Shown here: one piece after another, positions 36,594 through 44,460 of the stretch
Numbering within the stretch: position 1 is the stretch's first letter
How the letters are laid out: each line of letters begins with the position of its first letter
From: Rubrivivax sp.
Lineage (GTDB): Bacteria; Pseudomonadota; Gammaproteobacteria; Burkholderiales; Burkholderiaceae_C
Direction: 5' to 3'
NCBI GenBank assembly: GCA_018780805.1
Contig: JADMJD010000030.1
Coordinates: 12,940 to 76,939 of the forward strand
DNA: 64,000 nucleotides
Position numbers and translations under genes: made by a program
The notes under the pieces: generated by a model
The model's input: the letters and a program-made list of their open reading frames with translations, nothing else
Told to the model about the DNA's origin: nothing
The model's database searches: none

Positions 36594-37771
36594 GCAAGGC
36601 CTTTGTCGCGGGTGTCGGCATGGTCCCGTTTGCCAAGCCCGGTGCCAGCCTGCCCTACAACGAGATGGGTGCCGCTGCCGGCCGGCTGGCGCTGGCGGAC
36701 GCCGGCATCGGCTTCGATGCGCTGCAACAGGCTTATGTCGGTTATGTCTACGGGGACTCCACCAGCGGGCAGAAGGCGGTCTATGCGCTGGGCATGACGG
36801 GCATCCCGGTCTTCAACGTCAACAACAACTGTTCGACCGGCTCGACGGCCTTGTTCCTGGCCCGCCAGGCCATCGAGAGCGGTGCTGCCGACTGCGTGCT
36901 GGTGCTGGGTTTCGAGCAGATGAAGCCGGGGGCGCTGGGCACGGTGTTCGACGACCGCCCAAGTCCTTTCGAGGACTTCGACAGGGCGGCCGAGGCCTTG
37001 GTCGGCATGCCTGACTTGCCACTGGCCTTGCGTTACTTCGGCGGTGCCGGCCTCAGCCACATGCAGAAGTACGGCACCCCGCTCGAAGCCTTTGCCAGCG
37101 TGCGCGCCAAGGCCAGCCGGCACGCCGCGCGCAACCCGCTGGCCCTGCTGCGCCGGGAGCTCACGGTCGACGATGTGATGCATGCGCCGGTGTTGTGGCC
37201 CGGTGTGTTGACGCGGCTGATGGCTTGCCCGCCGACCTGTGGCGCGGCCGCCGCGGTGCTGGTGTCCGAGCGTTTTGCGAGGACCCGGGGCCTGCGGGCC
37301 GATGTCTGCATCGCTGCGCAGGCCATGACCACCGACCGGCCCGACACCTTCGACAGCCAGGACATGATGAAACTCGTCGGGTACGGCATGAGCCAAACCG
37401 CGGCGCAGCTGGTGTATGAACAGGCGGGCATTGGCCCGGAGGACCTGGATGTGGTCGAACTGCACGACTGCTTTGCGCAGAACGAACTCATCAGCTACGA
37501 AGCGCTGGGCCTGTGCGCCGAGGGTGAAGCGGCCGCCTTCATCGCCCGCGGCGACAACACCTACGGCGGCAAGACCGTCACCAACCCGTCCGGCGGCCTG
37601 CTGTCCAAGGGGCACCCGCTGGGCGCAACCGGACTGGCCCAGTGTTTCGAGCTGACGCAGCAACTGCGGGGCCAGGCCGAGCAGCGGCAGGTCCCGGGCG
37701 CCCGGGTGGCCCTGCAGCACAACCTGGGGCTGGGCGGGGCCTGCGTGGTGACCTTGTACCAGCAGGTGTGA
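36590..37771 (+). CDS. Thiolase of the SCP-x/lipid-transfer type
   Basis: 393 residues; its ATG overlaps the ligase stop. Active-site Cys is in NNNCSTGSTALFLA (near residue 82); HDCFAQNE and the C-terminal GHPLGATG follow, as in SCP2-type thiolases which cleave branched or steroid-side-chain 3-ketoacyl-CoAs. The second Cys of ordinary thiolases (CxG near the C-terminus) is replaced by GLGGACVVTLYQ, as usual for this subgroup. Together with SDR, reductase and ligase it completes a beta-oxidation-like set for a branched or cyclic acid, though no acyl-CoA dehydrogenase or hydratase is present here. Confidence 0.9.
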   Translation: MSKAFVAGVGMVPFAKPGASLPYNEMGAAAGRLALADAGIGFDALQQAYVGYVYGDSTSGQKAVYALGMTGIPVFNVNNNCSTGSTALFLARQAIESGAADCVLVLGFEQMKPGALGTVFDDRPSPFEDFDRAAEALVGMPDLPLALRYFGGAGLSHMQKYGTPLEAFASVRAKASRHAARNPLALLRRELTVDDVMHAPVLWPGVLTRLMACPPTCGAAAAVLVSERFARTRGLRADVCIAAQAMTTDRPDTFDSQDMMKLVGYGMSQTAAQLVYEQAGIGPEDLDVVELHDCFAQNELISYEALGLCAEGEAAAFIARGDNTYGGKTVTNPSGGLLSKGHPLGATGLAQCFELTQQLRGQAEQRQVPGARVALQHNLGLGGACVVTLYQQV

Positions 37772-37807
37772 GCGGGGCCGAGCGGCGCTCGCCCCGCCGC
37801 GCGCCTG

Positions 37808-38764
37808 TCATCCCGGTGCCAGGGGGCCGGTGCCGAAATGGGCGTGCAGCGCCGCCCGCAGCGCCGGCAGCCGCTCGCGGGCATGTGCTTCGCCGCGCGC
37901 CCGGGCGTCGATGAAATAGCGGTGCCTCGGGCCTGCCCAGTAGTCGAGATCAGGATGCAGCAGGAAGTCGGCCTGTGCCACCTCCGGATCAATGCGGGCA
38001 CGGCGCCGCATGTCGCGCTCACGCATTGCCGCGGAGGCCTCGGCGGGCGTGCTGTCTGGCCGTGCGCTGACATCGACGGCGATGACGAACTGCGCGCCGG
38101 TGGCCCGCGCTGCCGACACTGGCACCGGGTAGGCTTCATCGCCGTCTTCGTACTCGATGCCAGCGATGCCCACTGGCGAGATGATCCCCGGCATGGCGCC
38201 GGATGCACGCACCGCCACACCTGTGTTGCCCTGGGTGAAGAAGCGCCCGGCCTTGTCGACACGCCGCGTGGCGGTGACGACCAGCCGGCGCGGCAGGTCT
38301 TCAATGCGCTGGCCGCCCACGCCCCGGTTGACGTAGTCCTGCAGCTTCTGGCCGTGGATCCAGCCCCGGTCGGCGAACAATGACGGGTCGAACACGGTCA
38401 GCGGCCCGCCATCGAATGAGCGCCGGTCGATCTCGGCGGCGCTCAGGCCGCTGGCCCAGAACGCGCCGATCAAGGCGCCCACGCTGCTGCCCACCACGAG
38501 GTCGGGCGTGATGCCGGCTTCCTCCAGCACGCGCAGCACCCCGATGTGGGCATAACCACGTGGCCCGCCGCTGCCGAGCACCAGCGCGATGCGAGGCACG
38601 GGCGCCAGGCGTGGCGGCATTGGCAGCGCCAGCGGTGCATCGGCGGACGTGTAGTCGAAGGCCGCGCAACCACCCAGCAGGGCAGCCAGCGGGCCGAGGA
38701 GGGAGACCACCACGGTGCGGCGCCCGACGCCCGCCGGCGGATGCTTGAAGGGGCTCGCATTCAT
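37808..38764 (-). CDS. Patatin-like phospholipase lipoprotein
   Basis: 318 residues. An N-terminal signal with lipobox ([15 protein letters not shown]) precedes a patatin domain: oxyanion loop [10 protein letters not shown], nucleophile elbow [11 protein letters not shown], and the Asp of the dyad in the [13 protein letters not shown] region (commonly DGG/A). Such proteins hydrolyse acyl esters of lipids. The start is the ATG at MNASPFKH, chosen because it begins the signal peptide; the upstream frame crosses the promoter palindromes. It is divergent from an SDR gene, sharing a gap that carries two identical palindromic operators. Confidence 0.9.
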   Translation of the reverse strand: MNASPFKHPPAGVGRRTVVVSLLGPLAALLGGCAAFDYTSADAPLALPMPPRLAPVPRIALVLGSGGPRGYAHIGVLRVLEEAGITPDLVVGSSVGALIGAFWASGLSAAEIDRRSFDGGPLTVFDPSLFADRGWIHGQKLQDYVNRGVGGQRIEDLPRRLVVTATRRVDKAGRFFTQGNTGVAVRASGAMPGIISPVGIAGIEYEDGDEAYPVPVSAARATGAQFVIAVDVSARPDSTPAEASAAMRERDMRRRARIDPEVAQADFLLHPDLDYWAGPRHRYFIDARARGEAHARERLPALRAALHAHFGTGPLAPG

Positions 38765-38791
38765 GATGTGGCGCCATTGGGTTGGCGTTGA

Positions 38792-38837
38792 GTTGACAGT
38801 GTCAACACTGTATCGGATCATGGTTGACGGCGTCAAC
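38792..38837. promoter_or_regulatory. Paired palindromic operators between patatin and SDR genes
   Basis: GTTGACAGTGTCAAC (38792-38806) and GTTGACGGCGTCAAC (38823-38837) share perfect 6-bp arms GTTGAC/GTCAAC around three bases. Their starts are 31 bp apart, about three helical turns. TATCGG between them may be part of a -10 element. The TetR protein encoded at 39744, third gene of the rightward unit, is the best candidate binder. Confidence 0.7.
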
Positions 38838-38900
38838 TTTGGTTCGCCATGCGACTTCCCATCCGGTCCATCGCCGGCCACGCGCGTCAGGAGACTTGTC

Positions 38901-39716
38901 ATGAGCAGCACATCTGGGTCACTTCTTCAGCGCTTCGGCCCGTGGGCGCTTGTCACGGGGGCCTCTGACGGCATTGGCCTGGCGTTTGCGGCCGAACTGG
39001 CCGCCGCGGGGCTGAACCTGGTGCTGGTCGCGCGGCGTGCTGCGCCGTTGGAAGAACTCGCCACCGACCTGGAGCGCCGCCACGGCATCCGCTGCCAGGT
39101 CATGCCGCTGGACTTGGCCAGCCCGGATGCGATGCAAACGCTGGCGACGGCCACCGCCGGTCTTGAGGTTGGGTTGCTCGTGGCCGCCGCCGGCTTCGGG
39201 AGTGCCGGGCCGCTGATCGCGCAGCAGCCTGAGAACGAGACCGACATGGTGGCCGTCAATTGCACGGCTGTGCTGGCGCAGTGCCTGCACTTCGGCGCGC
39301 GCATGGCGCAGCGCCAAGGCGGTGGCGTGGTGCTGCTGAGCTCGGTGGTGGCCTTCCAGGGCACGCCGTGGTCAGCCAACTACGCGGCCACCAAGGCCTA
39401 TGTGCAGTCGCTGGCCGAAGGCCTGCGGCGTGAGTGGGCACCGCAGGGGGTGGAGGTCATCGCCTGCGCACCGGGCCCGGTGGCCAGCGGGTTTGCGCGC
39501 CGCGCCGGCATGACGATGGCGCAGACGGTGGCGCCGGCGGTGGTGGCGCGGCAGACGCTGGCGGCGCTCGGCCGCCGGGGCACGGTTCGGCCGGGTGCCT
39601 TGTCCAAGCTGCTGGGCTGGGGCCTGGCGATGGCACCGCGCGTGCTGCGCGTCGCGATCATGGGCCGCGTCATGCAAGGCATGGTGGGCCAGGCCGGGCA
39701 TGCGGCACGACAATGA
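38901..39716 (+). CDS. Short-chain dehydrogenase/reductase (SDR)
   Basis: 271 residues; AGGAGACTTGTC precedes the ATG. Motifs: [33 protein letters not shown] (NNAG position), VLLSSVVAF, and the Tyr/Lys pair in [12 protein letters not shown]. It resembles the DltE/YqjQ-like SDR group with a C-terminal tail of about 50 residues ([20 protein letters not shown]) that may associate with the membrane. It forms a unit with the TetR gene 27 bp downstream and is divergent from the patatin gene. Substrate unknown; a lipid-derived ketone or aldehyde would fit the neighbour. Confidence 0.9.
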   Translation: MSSTSGSLLQRFGPWALVTGASDGIGLAFAAELAAAGLNLVLVARRAAPLEELATDLERRHGIRCQVMPLDLASPDAMQTLATATAGLEVGLLVAAAGFGSAGPLIAQQPENETDMVAVNCTAVLAQCLHFGARMAQRQGGGVVLLSSVVAFQGTPWSANYAATKAYVQSLAEGLRREWAPQGVEVIACAPGPVASGFARRAGMTMAQTVAPAVVARQTLAALGRRGTVRPGALSKLLGWGLAMAPRVLRVAIMGRVMQGMVGQAGHAARQ

Positions 39717-39743
39717 GGGGTACACCGTGCTGCCACACCGCTC

Positions 39744-40391
39744 ATGCCCAAACCCGAAACAAACGACGTTCCTGTCGACTTGAAGGAGGCTTGTGTCCGT
39801 GCGGCGCACGGCGTCATCGCCGAGCATGGGCTCGAGCGCCTGAGCCTGCGCGAGGTGGCGCGGCGCTTGGGGGTGTCGCACCAGGCACCCTACAAACACT
39901 ACCCGAGCCGCGACCATCTGCTGGCCGAGGTGATCCGGCGCTGCTTTCGGCAGTTTGCCGACTACCTCGATGACCGGGGCGTCCATGCCGACCCGCGCGA
40001 GGACCTGGGCGCGTTGGGGCACCGTTACCTCTTGTTTGCGGCGGAGCACCCGCTGGAGTACCGGTTGATGTTTGGCACGCCCTGGCCGGCGCCAGCCGGG
40101 CAGCCGGGCTTGGTGGAAGATGCTCGCCACGCACTGGAGGTGCTTCGAACGGTGCTGCGCCGCCTCCACGGCGCGGGCCGGGCCCAGCGCACGCGGGTCG
40201 ATCTGGACGCGATGTTCATCTGGTCGCAGATGCATGGCCTGGCCTCGATCACGCAGGCCAACGTCATGGACCACCTTGGCCTGGTGCCGCAGGCCAGCCG
40301 GCAGATGGTGCCGCACGCGATGCACATGCTGTCCCTGGCGCTGGGAGCGGCGCTGGTCGATCCAGGTGTTTTGGCTCGAGGTTCGGATTGA
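39744..40391 (+). CDS. TetR-family regulator with WHG-type C-terminal domain
   Basis: 215 residues. HTH: VDLKEACVRAAHGVIAEHGL, LSLREVARRLGVSHQAPYKH, YPSRDHLLAEVIRRCFRQFA. The C-terminal part (YLLFAAEHPLEYRLMFGTPW, MFIWSQMHGLASI) is the TetR_C_33/WHG type, with W-S-Q-M-H-G as the signature. It is cotranscribed with the SDR and probably binds the paired GTTGAC palindromes upstream of that gene, controlling the SDR, itself and the patatin gene. Confidence 0.92.
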   Translation: MPKPETNDVPVDLKEACVRAAHGVIAEHGLERLSLREVARRLGVSHQAPYKHYPSRDHLLAEVIRRCFRQFADYLDDRGVHADPREDLGALGHRYLLFAAEHPLEYRLMFGTPWPAPAGQPGLVEDARHALEVLRTVLRRLHGAGRAQRTRVDLDAMFIWSQMHGLASITQANVMDHLGLVPQASRQMVPHAMHMLSLALGAALVDPGVLARGSD

Positions 40392-40394
40392 GTG

Positions 40395-40604
40395 TCAGAC
40401 CGTCGCGGCCCGGCCGAGGCGCCAGTGGATGGCCGCAACCGCCCAGACCGGACTGTCCTGGCTGACCGCCATCAGCGCGGTGAACGTCGCCAGCAAGTTC
40501 ACGGCTGTCCCTGCGGCGAACATGTCACGCCACAGGACCGTCCGCACAGGCACTTCGCCATGCCAGCGTCGGGCGAAGAACGCGTTCAATTGCGCGGAGC
40601 GCAT
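40395..40604 (-). CDS. Small putative membrane protein, possibly truncated
   Basis: 69 residues from the ATG used here (the frame extends 30 codons further up). FFARRWHGEVPVRTVLWRDM followed by FAAGTAVNLLATFTALMAVS and PVWAVAAIHW looks like a small inner-membrane protein family of betaproteobacteria with an amphipathic start and two TM helices. The second helix breaks off after IHWRLGRAATV, so the C-terminus may be lost or replaced. The stop is 3 bp from the convergent TetR stop. I place the family from memory of the WHGEVP..WRDM pattern; function unknown. Confidence 0.45.
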   Translation of the reverse strand: MRSAQLNAFFARRWHGEVPVRTVLWRDMFAAGTAVNLLATFTALMAVSQDSPVWAVAAIHWRLGRAATV

Positions 40605-40843
40605 TCTGGCGCGCCTGGCCTTTTGTGAGGCGAACCGCGCCACTGTTCGACGTCGGCCGACGGGGCTGCTGCTCGGTTTTGGCGCGAGTGTCAAAGTGGT
40701 CTGCGCAGATCAACATGCATCGCACCTGGCGCGAGGGGTCACGTTTTGACGATTCCTGGTGGGAGCTCAAGTGTCGCTGGGTCGCCATCGATGGCGCACA
40801 AGCAAGGGCACCGTGACCTTGCCAGGGATTGCGGAGTTGGTGG

Positions 40844-42109
40844 TCAGCGCCGGCTGGGCGGCAGCACGGGACTCATCCGCGCCAGCACCACGCGGCCATC
40901 GTCCAGGAGGCCGGCCCAGGCCGTGCCATCGGACAGCGCCGTGGCCTGCACCACGCGCGCAGGCAGGGGCAGGGCGCCTTCGTCGGCCCAGTCCCGTGCG
41001 GGGTTCACATGCAGCAGGGCCTGACCGTCCTGGCTGGGCAGCAGCAGCTGACCCTGCAGCCAGACGGCCAGGTCGGTTTCGCGCGCGCCGATGTGGTGGG
41101 TGCTGATGTCGGCCAGCAGCCGGCGGCGCAGCAGCCGCGCCCCGTCCAGGCGGTAGCTGTGCAGCACGCCGCCGATGTGTGGCGTGTGCACCGCCAACAG
41201 GTGCCGGCCGTCGGTGGTCGGTGCCAGCCAGCGGTGAAAGCCACCGACCGGCTCGCCCAGCGCGGCCAGATGCAGATGAGCGGGCCGTGCCGGGTCTGCG
41301 CTCAACAGGGCCAGCTGGCCGCCGTCCGGGCCGGAACGCACCGTCAGCAGGCCGACGGCAGCGGGCGGCCCGGGCAGCGCCACGGGTCGCGGTGCGATGT
41401 CCTCGAACACATGTGGTGCGGGCAGGTCCAGCGCACGCAGGACCTGCAGGCCATGGCGTTCCAGCCACAGGATGCGCGTCGCCTCGACGGTGTCGCCCAG
41501 CACACCATGCCTGTAGCGCTGCGCATCGGGGCCGGCGAGCACCACGATGTGGCCGCCATCGCCGCGGCCATCAAGGTCGGCCTGCAGTGGACGCGCATCG
41601 GGCAACAGCGCTTCGGACGACCGGGCCACGGCCAGCCAGCGCCCGTCGGCCGCAGGCTCGAAGCGCACCAGCAGGTGCCCGGCCGCCACCACGCCCAGGA
41701 CGGCGAGCGGCAGGACCAGCAGACCGGCGTGCGGAGCCAGGCCTGCATCCGGCAGAACCCGGGCCCGGCCGGCGGCGATGTCGAACACCCACAGGCCGCC
41801 GCTGGCCGTGCGCGCGGCGACGCGCCCATGGCCGCTGGCCAGCGGTGTCTGCGGGTCCACGCCTTCGGCCAGGCGGCGTGGCACAGCGGGTGCGGGTGCC
41901 AAGGCCCAGAGCCCGCCATCCCGCGTCACACCCAGCAGGCCGGTGGGGCCACCCGCATGCAGCTGAGCCATCGGCGCGTGCGCCGGCAGCGCCTGCAGGC
42001 GCAGGGCCGTGTCCGCGGCTGGCGCTGCCAGGGCGCGGCGCCATGCCGTGACCAGCAGGCTGCTCGCCAGGCCGGTCAGCAGCGCGCTGCGTCGCAAGAG
42101 GGGCGGCAT
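40844..42109 (-). CDS. Exported protein with WD/beta-propeller-like repeats
   Basis: 421 residues. N-terminal signal MPPLLRRSALLTGLASSLLV leads to AWRRALAAPA. The rest is rich in short beta-strand repeats of GLLGVTRDGGLWALA, RVAARTASGGLWVFDIAAGR, GLLTVRSGPDGGQLALLSAD and WLAPTTDGRHLLAVHTPHIG type, as in beta-propeller proteins. No catalytic motif is evident. It lies 26 bp downstream of the peroxiredoxin gene on the same strand and is probably cotranscribed with it. A redox or metal-related role would be guesswork. Confidence 0.65.
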   Translation of the reverse strand: MPPLLRRSALLTGLASSLLVTAWRRALAAPAADTALRLQALPAHAPMAQLHAGGPTGLLGVTRDGGLWALAPAPAVPRRLAEGVDPQTPLASGHGRVAARTASGGLWVFDIAAGRARVLPDAGLAPHAGLLVLPLAVLGVVAAGHLLVRFEPAADGRWLAVARSSEALLPDARPLQADLDGRGDGGHIVVLAGPDAQRYRHGVLGDTVEATRILWLERHGLQVLRALDLPAPHVFEDIAPRPVALPGPPAAVGLLTVRSGPDGGQLALLSADPARPAHLHLAALGEPVGGFHRWLAPTTDGRHLLAVHTPHIGGVLHSYRLDGARLLRRRLLADISTHHIGARETDLAVWLQGQLLLPSQDGQALLHVNPARDWADEGALPLPARVVQATALSDGTAWAGLLDDGRVVLARMSPVLPPSRR

Positions 42110-42135
42110 GTCGTGCGCGCTCAGGCCGTGCGCGC

Positions 42136-42693
42136 TCAGACGGCGGCGGCGTACTCGCCACGCGCCGGGTAGGCCTTTGCCAGCGCAAAGTCGATGGCCG
42201 CCAGGAGCTCGTCGAAGTGGGGCCGTGCAAACGGCATGGTCTGCACGGCGCCGTAGTACAGCGTGCCATCGGGGCGCACGAGGAACACGCCCGGCTCGGA
42301 GAACAGTGCCGGCTCCTCGATGCCGATGGACGTGGTGCCGCGCGAGCTGCTGATGTACAGCCCCCACGCGCGGGCCTGGTCCAGCGGCAGGCTGTGGGCC
42401 ATGCGCAGGCCCGGGGCCTTCAGCTTGTCGGCCATCGCACGCGCGCGCTCGGGTGTGTCGCCCGACAGCACGATGGGCTTGACGCCGCGTTGTTCGACAT
42501 CGGCTTGCAGCCGGCCCAGCTCCAGCAGGTACTTCAGGCAAATGGGGCAGTGCAGGCCGCGGTAGAAGACCAGCAGCGTGAAGTTCGGGGCGGCATCGGC
42601 CGCCAGATCGAACAGGCCGTGGTCCAGCGTGGGCAGCTGCAGTGGCGGCACGGCCTGGCGCGGCATCAGCGGGCGGGGGGCGATGGTGGTCAT
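42136..42693 (-). CDS. Peroxiredoxin-like (AhpC/TSA family) protein
   Basis: About 185 residues with a thioredoxin fold. The active-site segment FYRGLHCPICLKYLLELG has CxxC (HCPIC) in place of the single peroxidatic Cys motif P-x3-T-x2-C of true 2-Cys peroxiredoxins, as in the DUF899/AhpC-TSA-like branch. VLSGDTPERARAMADKL, WGLYISSSRG and the C-terminal PGVFLVRPDGTLYY complete the fold. No signal peptide, so cytosolic. It is divergent from the AraC gene, which probably controls it, and precedes the propeller gene. Confidence 0.9.
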   Translation of the reverse strand: MTTIAPRPLMPRQAVPPLQLPTLDHGLFDLAADAAPNFTLLVFYRGLHCPICLKYLLELGRLQADVEQRGVKPIVLSGDTPERARAMADKLKAPGLRMAHSLPLDQARAWGLYISSSRGTTSIGIEEPALFSEPGVFLVRPDGTLYYGAVQTMPFARPHFDELLAAIDFALAKAYPARGEYAAAV

Positions 42694-42742
42694 GGCAGGG
42701 GTTTGAGGTGGCATCGACCGCTGGCACTCTAGCGCAGACAGT

Positions 42743-42767
42743 GAGATGATTTGCCGCGTATCGTCTC
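42743..42767. promoter_or_regulatory. Imperfect dyad between peroxiredoxin and AraC genes
   Basis: GAGATGAT and ATCGTCTC form an 8-bp inverted repeat with one mismatch across a 9-base spacer. A further CGTCTCA copy abuts the AraC start at 42784. The placement suggests binding by the adjacent AraC regulator. Confidence 0.4.
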
Positions 42768-42788
42768 AAGTTATTGTCCGTTCGTCTC

Positions 42789-43637
42789 ATGCCTGAACGT
42801 TCGTCAGACCGCTTGTCCGCCCTGCTGCAGCGCTTTGAGCTGCGTTCGCAGCTCGTCTTGGGCGGCGTGCTGCAGCACGAGCTCGCCATCCAGCCGCAGG
42901 CCGGCACCAGCCACCTTCACCTGGTGCGGCGCGGCCCGGTGCGCCTGAGCGGACCACAACGGCAACGCCTGCGCCTGAGCGTGCCCAGCGTCGTCTTCAT
43001 GCCCAGACCGCAGGCCCATCGGGTCGCTGCCCTGTCGGCCGAGGGCGCCGAGCTCGTCACCGCCACCATCCACTTCGGCGCTGGCGACGAAAATCCGCTG
43101 CTTCACAGCCTGCCGGCCCTGCTGTGTGTGCCGACGGCGCAGCTGCCCGGCCTGGCGCTTACCCAGGACCTGCTGTTCGCTGAAGCGCTGGCCAGCCGCT
43201 GTGGGCATGCGGCCGTGCTGGACCGGCTGGTCGAGGTGCTGCTGATTCAGTTGCTGCGCCACGCGATGGCCGAACGGCTGGTGGACGCGGGTGTCATGGC
43301 CGGGTTGTCCGATGCCCGCCTGGCCAAGACCCTCAGCGCCTTGCACGCCGAGCCTGCCAGGCGCTGGACGCTGGAAGCGATGGCCTCGGTGGCCGGCATG
43401 TCGCGGGCGCGTTTTGCCGCGCACTTTGCGCAAACGGTCGGTGCACTGCCGGGCGACTACCTCACGGGCTGGCGGCTCGGGCTGGCGCGTCGACTTCTGC
43501 GGCGCGGCATGGCAGTCAAGCAGGTGGCCGCCGAGGTGGGCTACGCCAGCTCGGGCGCCTTCGGGCGTGTGTTCCAGCAACGTGTGGGCAGCTCGCCCCG
43601 CGATTGGCAACGGGCGGTGGGCCCATCGCCCGCTTGA
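42789..43637 (+). CDS. AraC-family regulator with cupin-type sensor
   Basis: 282 residues. The N-terminal part resembles the AraC cupin_6 type (LVLGGVLQHELAIQPQAGTS, HLHLVRRGPVRLSG) and carries HFGAGDENPLLHSLPALLCV. The C-terminal HTH pair is clear: WTLEAMASVAGMSRARFAAH, LPGDYLTGWRLGLARRLL, VKQVAAEVGYASSGAFGRVF. The ATG start at MPERSSDR is chosen; an in-frame earlier start would overlap the operator dyad. It is divergent from the peroxiredoxin/propeller pair and probably their activator. Confidence 0.9.
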   Translation: MPERSSDRLSALLQRFELRSQLVLGGVLQHELAIQPQAGTSHLHLVRRGPVRLSGPQRQRLRLSVPSVVFMPRPQAHRVAALSAEGAELVTATIHFGAGDENPLLHSLPALLCVPTAQLPGLALTQDLLFAEALASRCGHAAVLDRLVEVLLIQLLRHAMAERLVDAGVMAGLSDARLAKTLSALHAEPARRWTLEAMASVAGMSRARFAAHFAQTVGALPGDYLTGWRLGLARRLLRRGMAVKQVAAEVGYASSGAFGRVFQQRVGSSPRDWQRAVGPSPA

Positions 43638-43733
43638 TGAAGGAGTGTTCCCATGGGATGGTCGAAGTGGATGGCGTCGATCTGCACCATGGCCGCCCTT
43701 GCGGGATGTGCCCACGCGCCCGCGCCGACGAAA

Positions 43734-43755
43734 CCGGGCCCGGACCGGGCCCGGA
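43734..43755. repeat. 11-bp tandem repeat in lipoprotein gene
   Basis: Two exact copies of CCGGGCCCGGA followed by a partial third copy (CCGGGTCC). As 11 is not a multiple of three, gain or loss of one unit switches the frame; loss of one restores the gene up to the second break. Confidence 0.9.
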
Positions 43756-44112
43756 CCGGGTCCAGCTGCCGCTGTTGACCGGCTGGTTTGAAGGCGAGGC
43801 CGTGCTGAAGGTGACGACCGATGTCTCGCATGCCGATGTGGCCGCCGCCAAGGGGGCCAACTTCGCGCCGCGCCTGGCGCAGGCCCTGCCCAGCGGGCCG
43901 CCACAGCCTGGCAGGCGCTCGTCGGTCGACAAGGTCTATGCCGTGACCAACTTCGAGCAGGCCAGCGTCTTCGCCTCGGCGCCATCACCGGTGGGCCGGG
44001 CAGCCGCGACGGGCTCTACAGCCCCTTGTGGCAGATGGTCAAGGTCATCTGGCAGCCCAGCTTGACCTCAAGTGCGGTCAGAGGCTTGGCAATCCGCGGC
44101 ATTTCCGTCCCC

Positions 44113-44152
44113 CCATCCGTACCGCCATCCGTACTGCCATCCGTACCGCCAT
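44113..44152. repeat. 12-bp tandem repeat
   Basis: CCATCCGTACCG, CCATCCGTACTG, CCATCCGTACCG and a partial CCAT, three full copies with one substitution, at the end of the broken lipoprotein gene. The frame through it reads as a Val/Pro/Ser repeat. Confidence 0.85.
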
Positions 44153-44266
44153 AAAGCGATGCGGTTGTATGGCATCACCTTGGACGACGAAAATCGAACC
44201 CTAGAGGGAGAGCGGTGGAGTTTTTGGGGGGTCTGAGACGTCCTGAGCCTGTACGGGATCGTCTTT

Positions 44267-44298
44267 TGGCGGAAGCGGTGTCTGTCGCATTCGAACTC
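44267..44298. repeat. Left attachment-site region
   Basis: TGGCGGAAGCGGTG (44267-44280) repeats the 3' end of tRNA-Ser at 58039-58052. Four bases later TCGCATTCGAACTC (44285-44298) repeats 57941-57954. Either 14-bp pair could be the recombination core. GTCTG/CAGAC flank the second repeat, giving a T-arm-like hairpin. Between here and the integrase there is also a TTTTTT-GGCGGGTT-GATGGCGGGTG-like stretch (44397-44422) that recurs at 57965-57995. Confidence 0.6.
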
Positions 44299-44460
44299 CA
44301 GACCGTGTCTTGACGTGTCATAGGCGACCGTTTCACCTATGAGAGACGGAAAAAATCGGATCACGTCATCTCACCCCGTATCATCACACCACCTGCTTTT
44401 TTGGCGGGTTAGATGGCGGGTGCGATAACCCGCGGTTTTCTGCGGGAGTTCGACGGAGAC

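Larger units (their letters stand above)
43653..44154 (+). pseudogene. Frameshifted lipoprotein gene
   Basis: The ATG has AAGGAG upstream and opens a lipoprotein signal (MASICTMAALAGC, lipobox LAGC). The frame ends at 43776 after 41 codons. In the -1 (+2) frame a conserved-looking domain follows (LPLLTGWFEGEAVLKVTTDV, then FAPRLAQALP, KVYAVTNFEQASVFASAP). Removing one copy of the 11-bp tandem repeat at 43734-43755 joins the two frames exactly. A second break near 43990-44000, consistent with loss of one base in a G-run, moves the remaining segment (SRDGLYSPLWQMVKVIWQP) to the third frame. The 3' end runs into a 12-bp repeat and stops at 44154. The domain resembles exported proteins of unknown function. 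It is adjacent to the left end of the integrated element. Confidence 0.7.

Noticed and set aside
40844-42907. A single fused minus-strand gene spanning propeller and peroxiredoxin
   Set aside because: The peroxiredoxin has its own frame, start and stop in this span; the propeller protein starts at 42109 with a signal peptide.
43604-44065. Open frame through the lipoprotein region taken as an intact gene
   Set aside because: Its N-terminus is in the wrong frame of the ATG and signal peptide, and its C-terminus leaves the conserved-looking frame; the pseudogene reading explains all segments.
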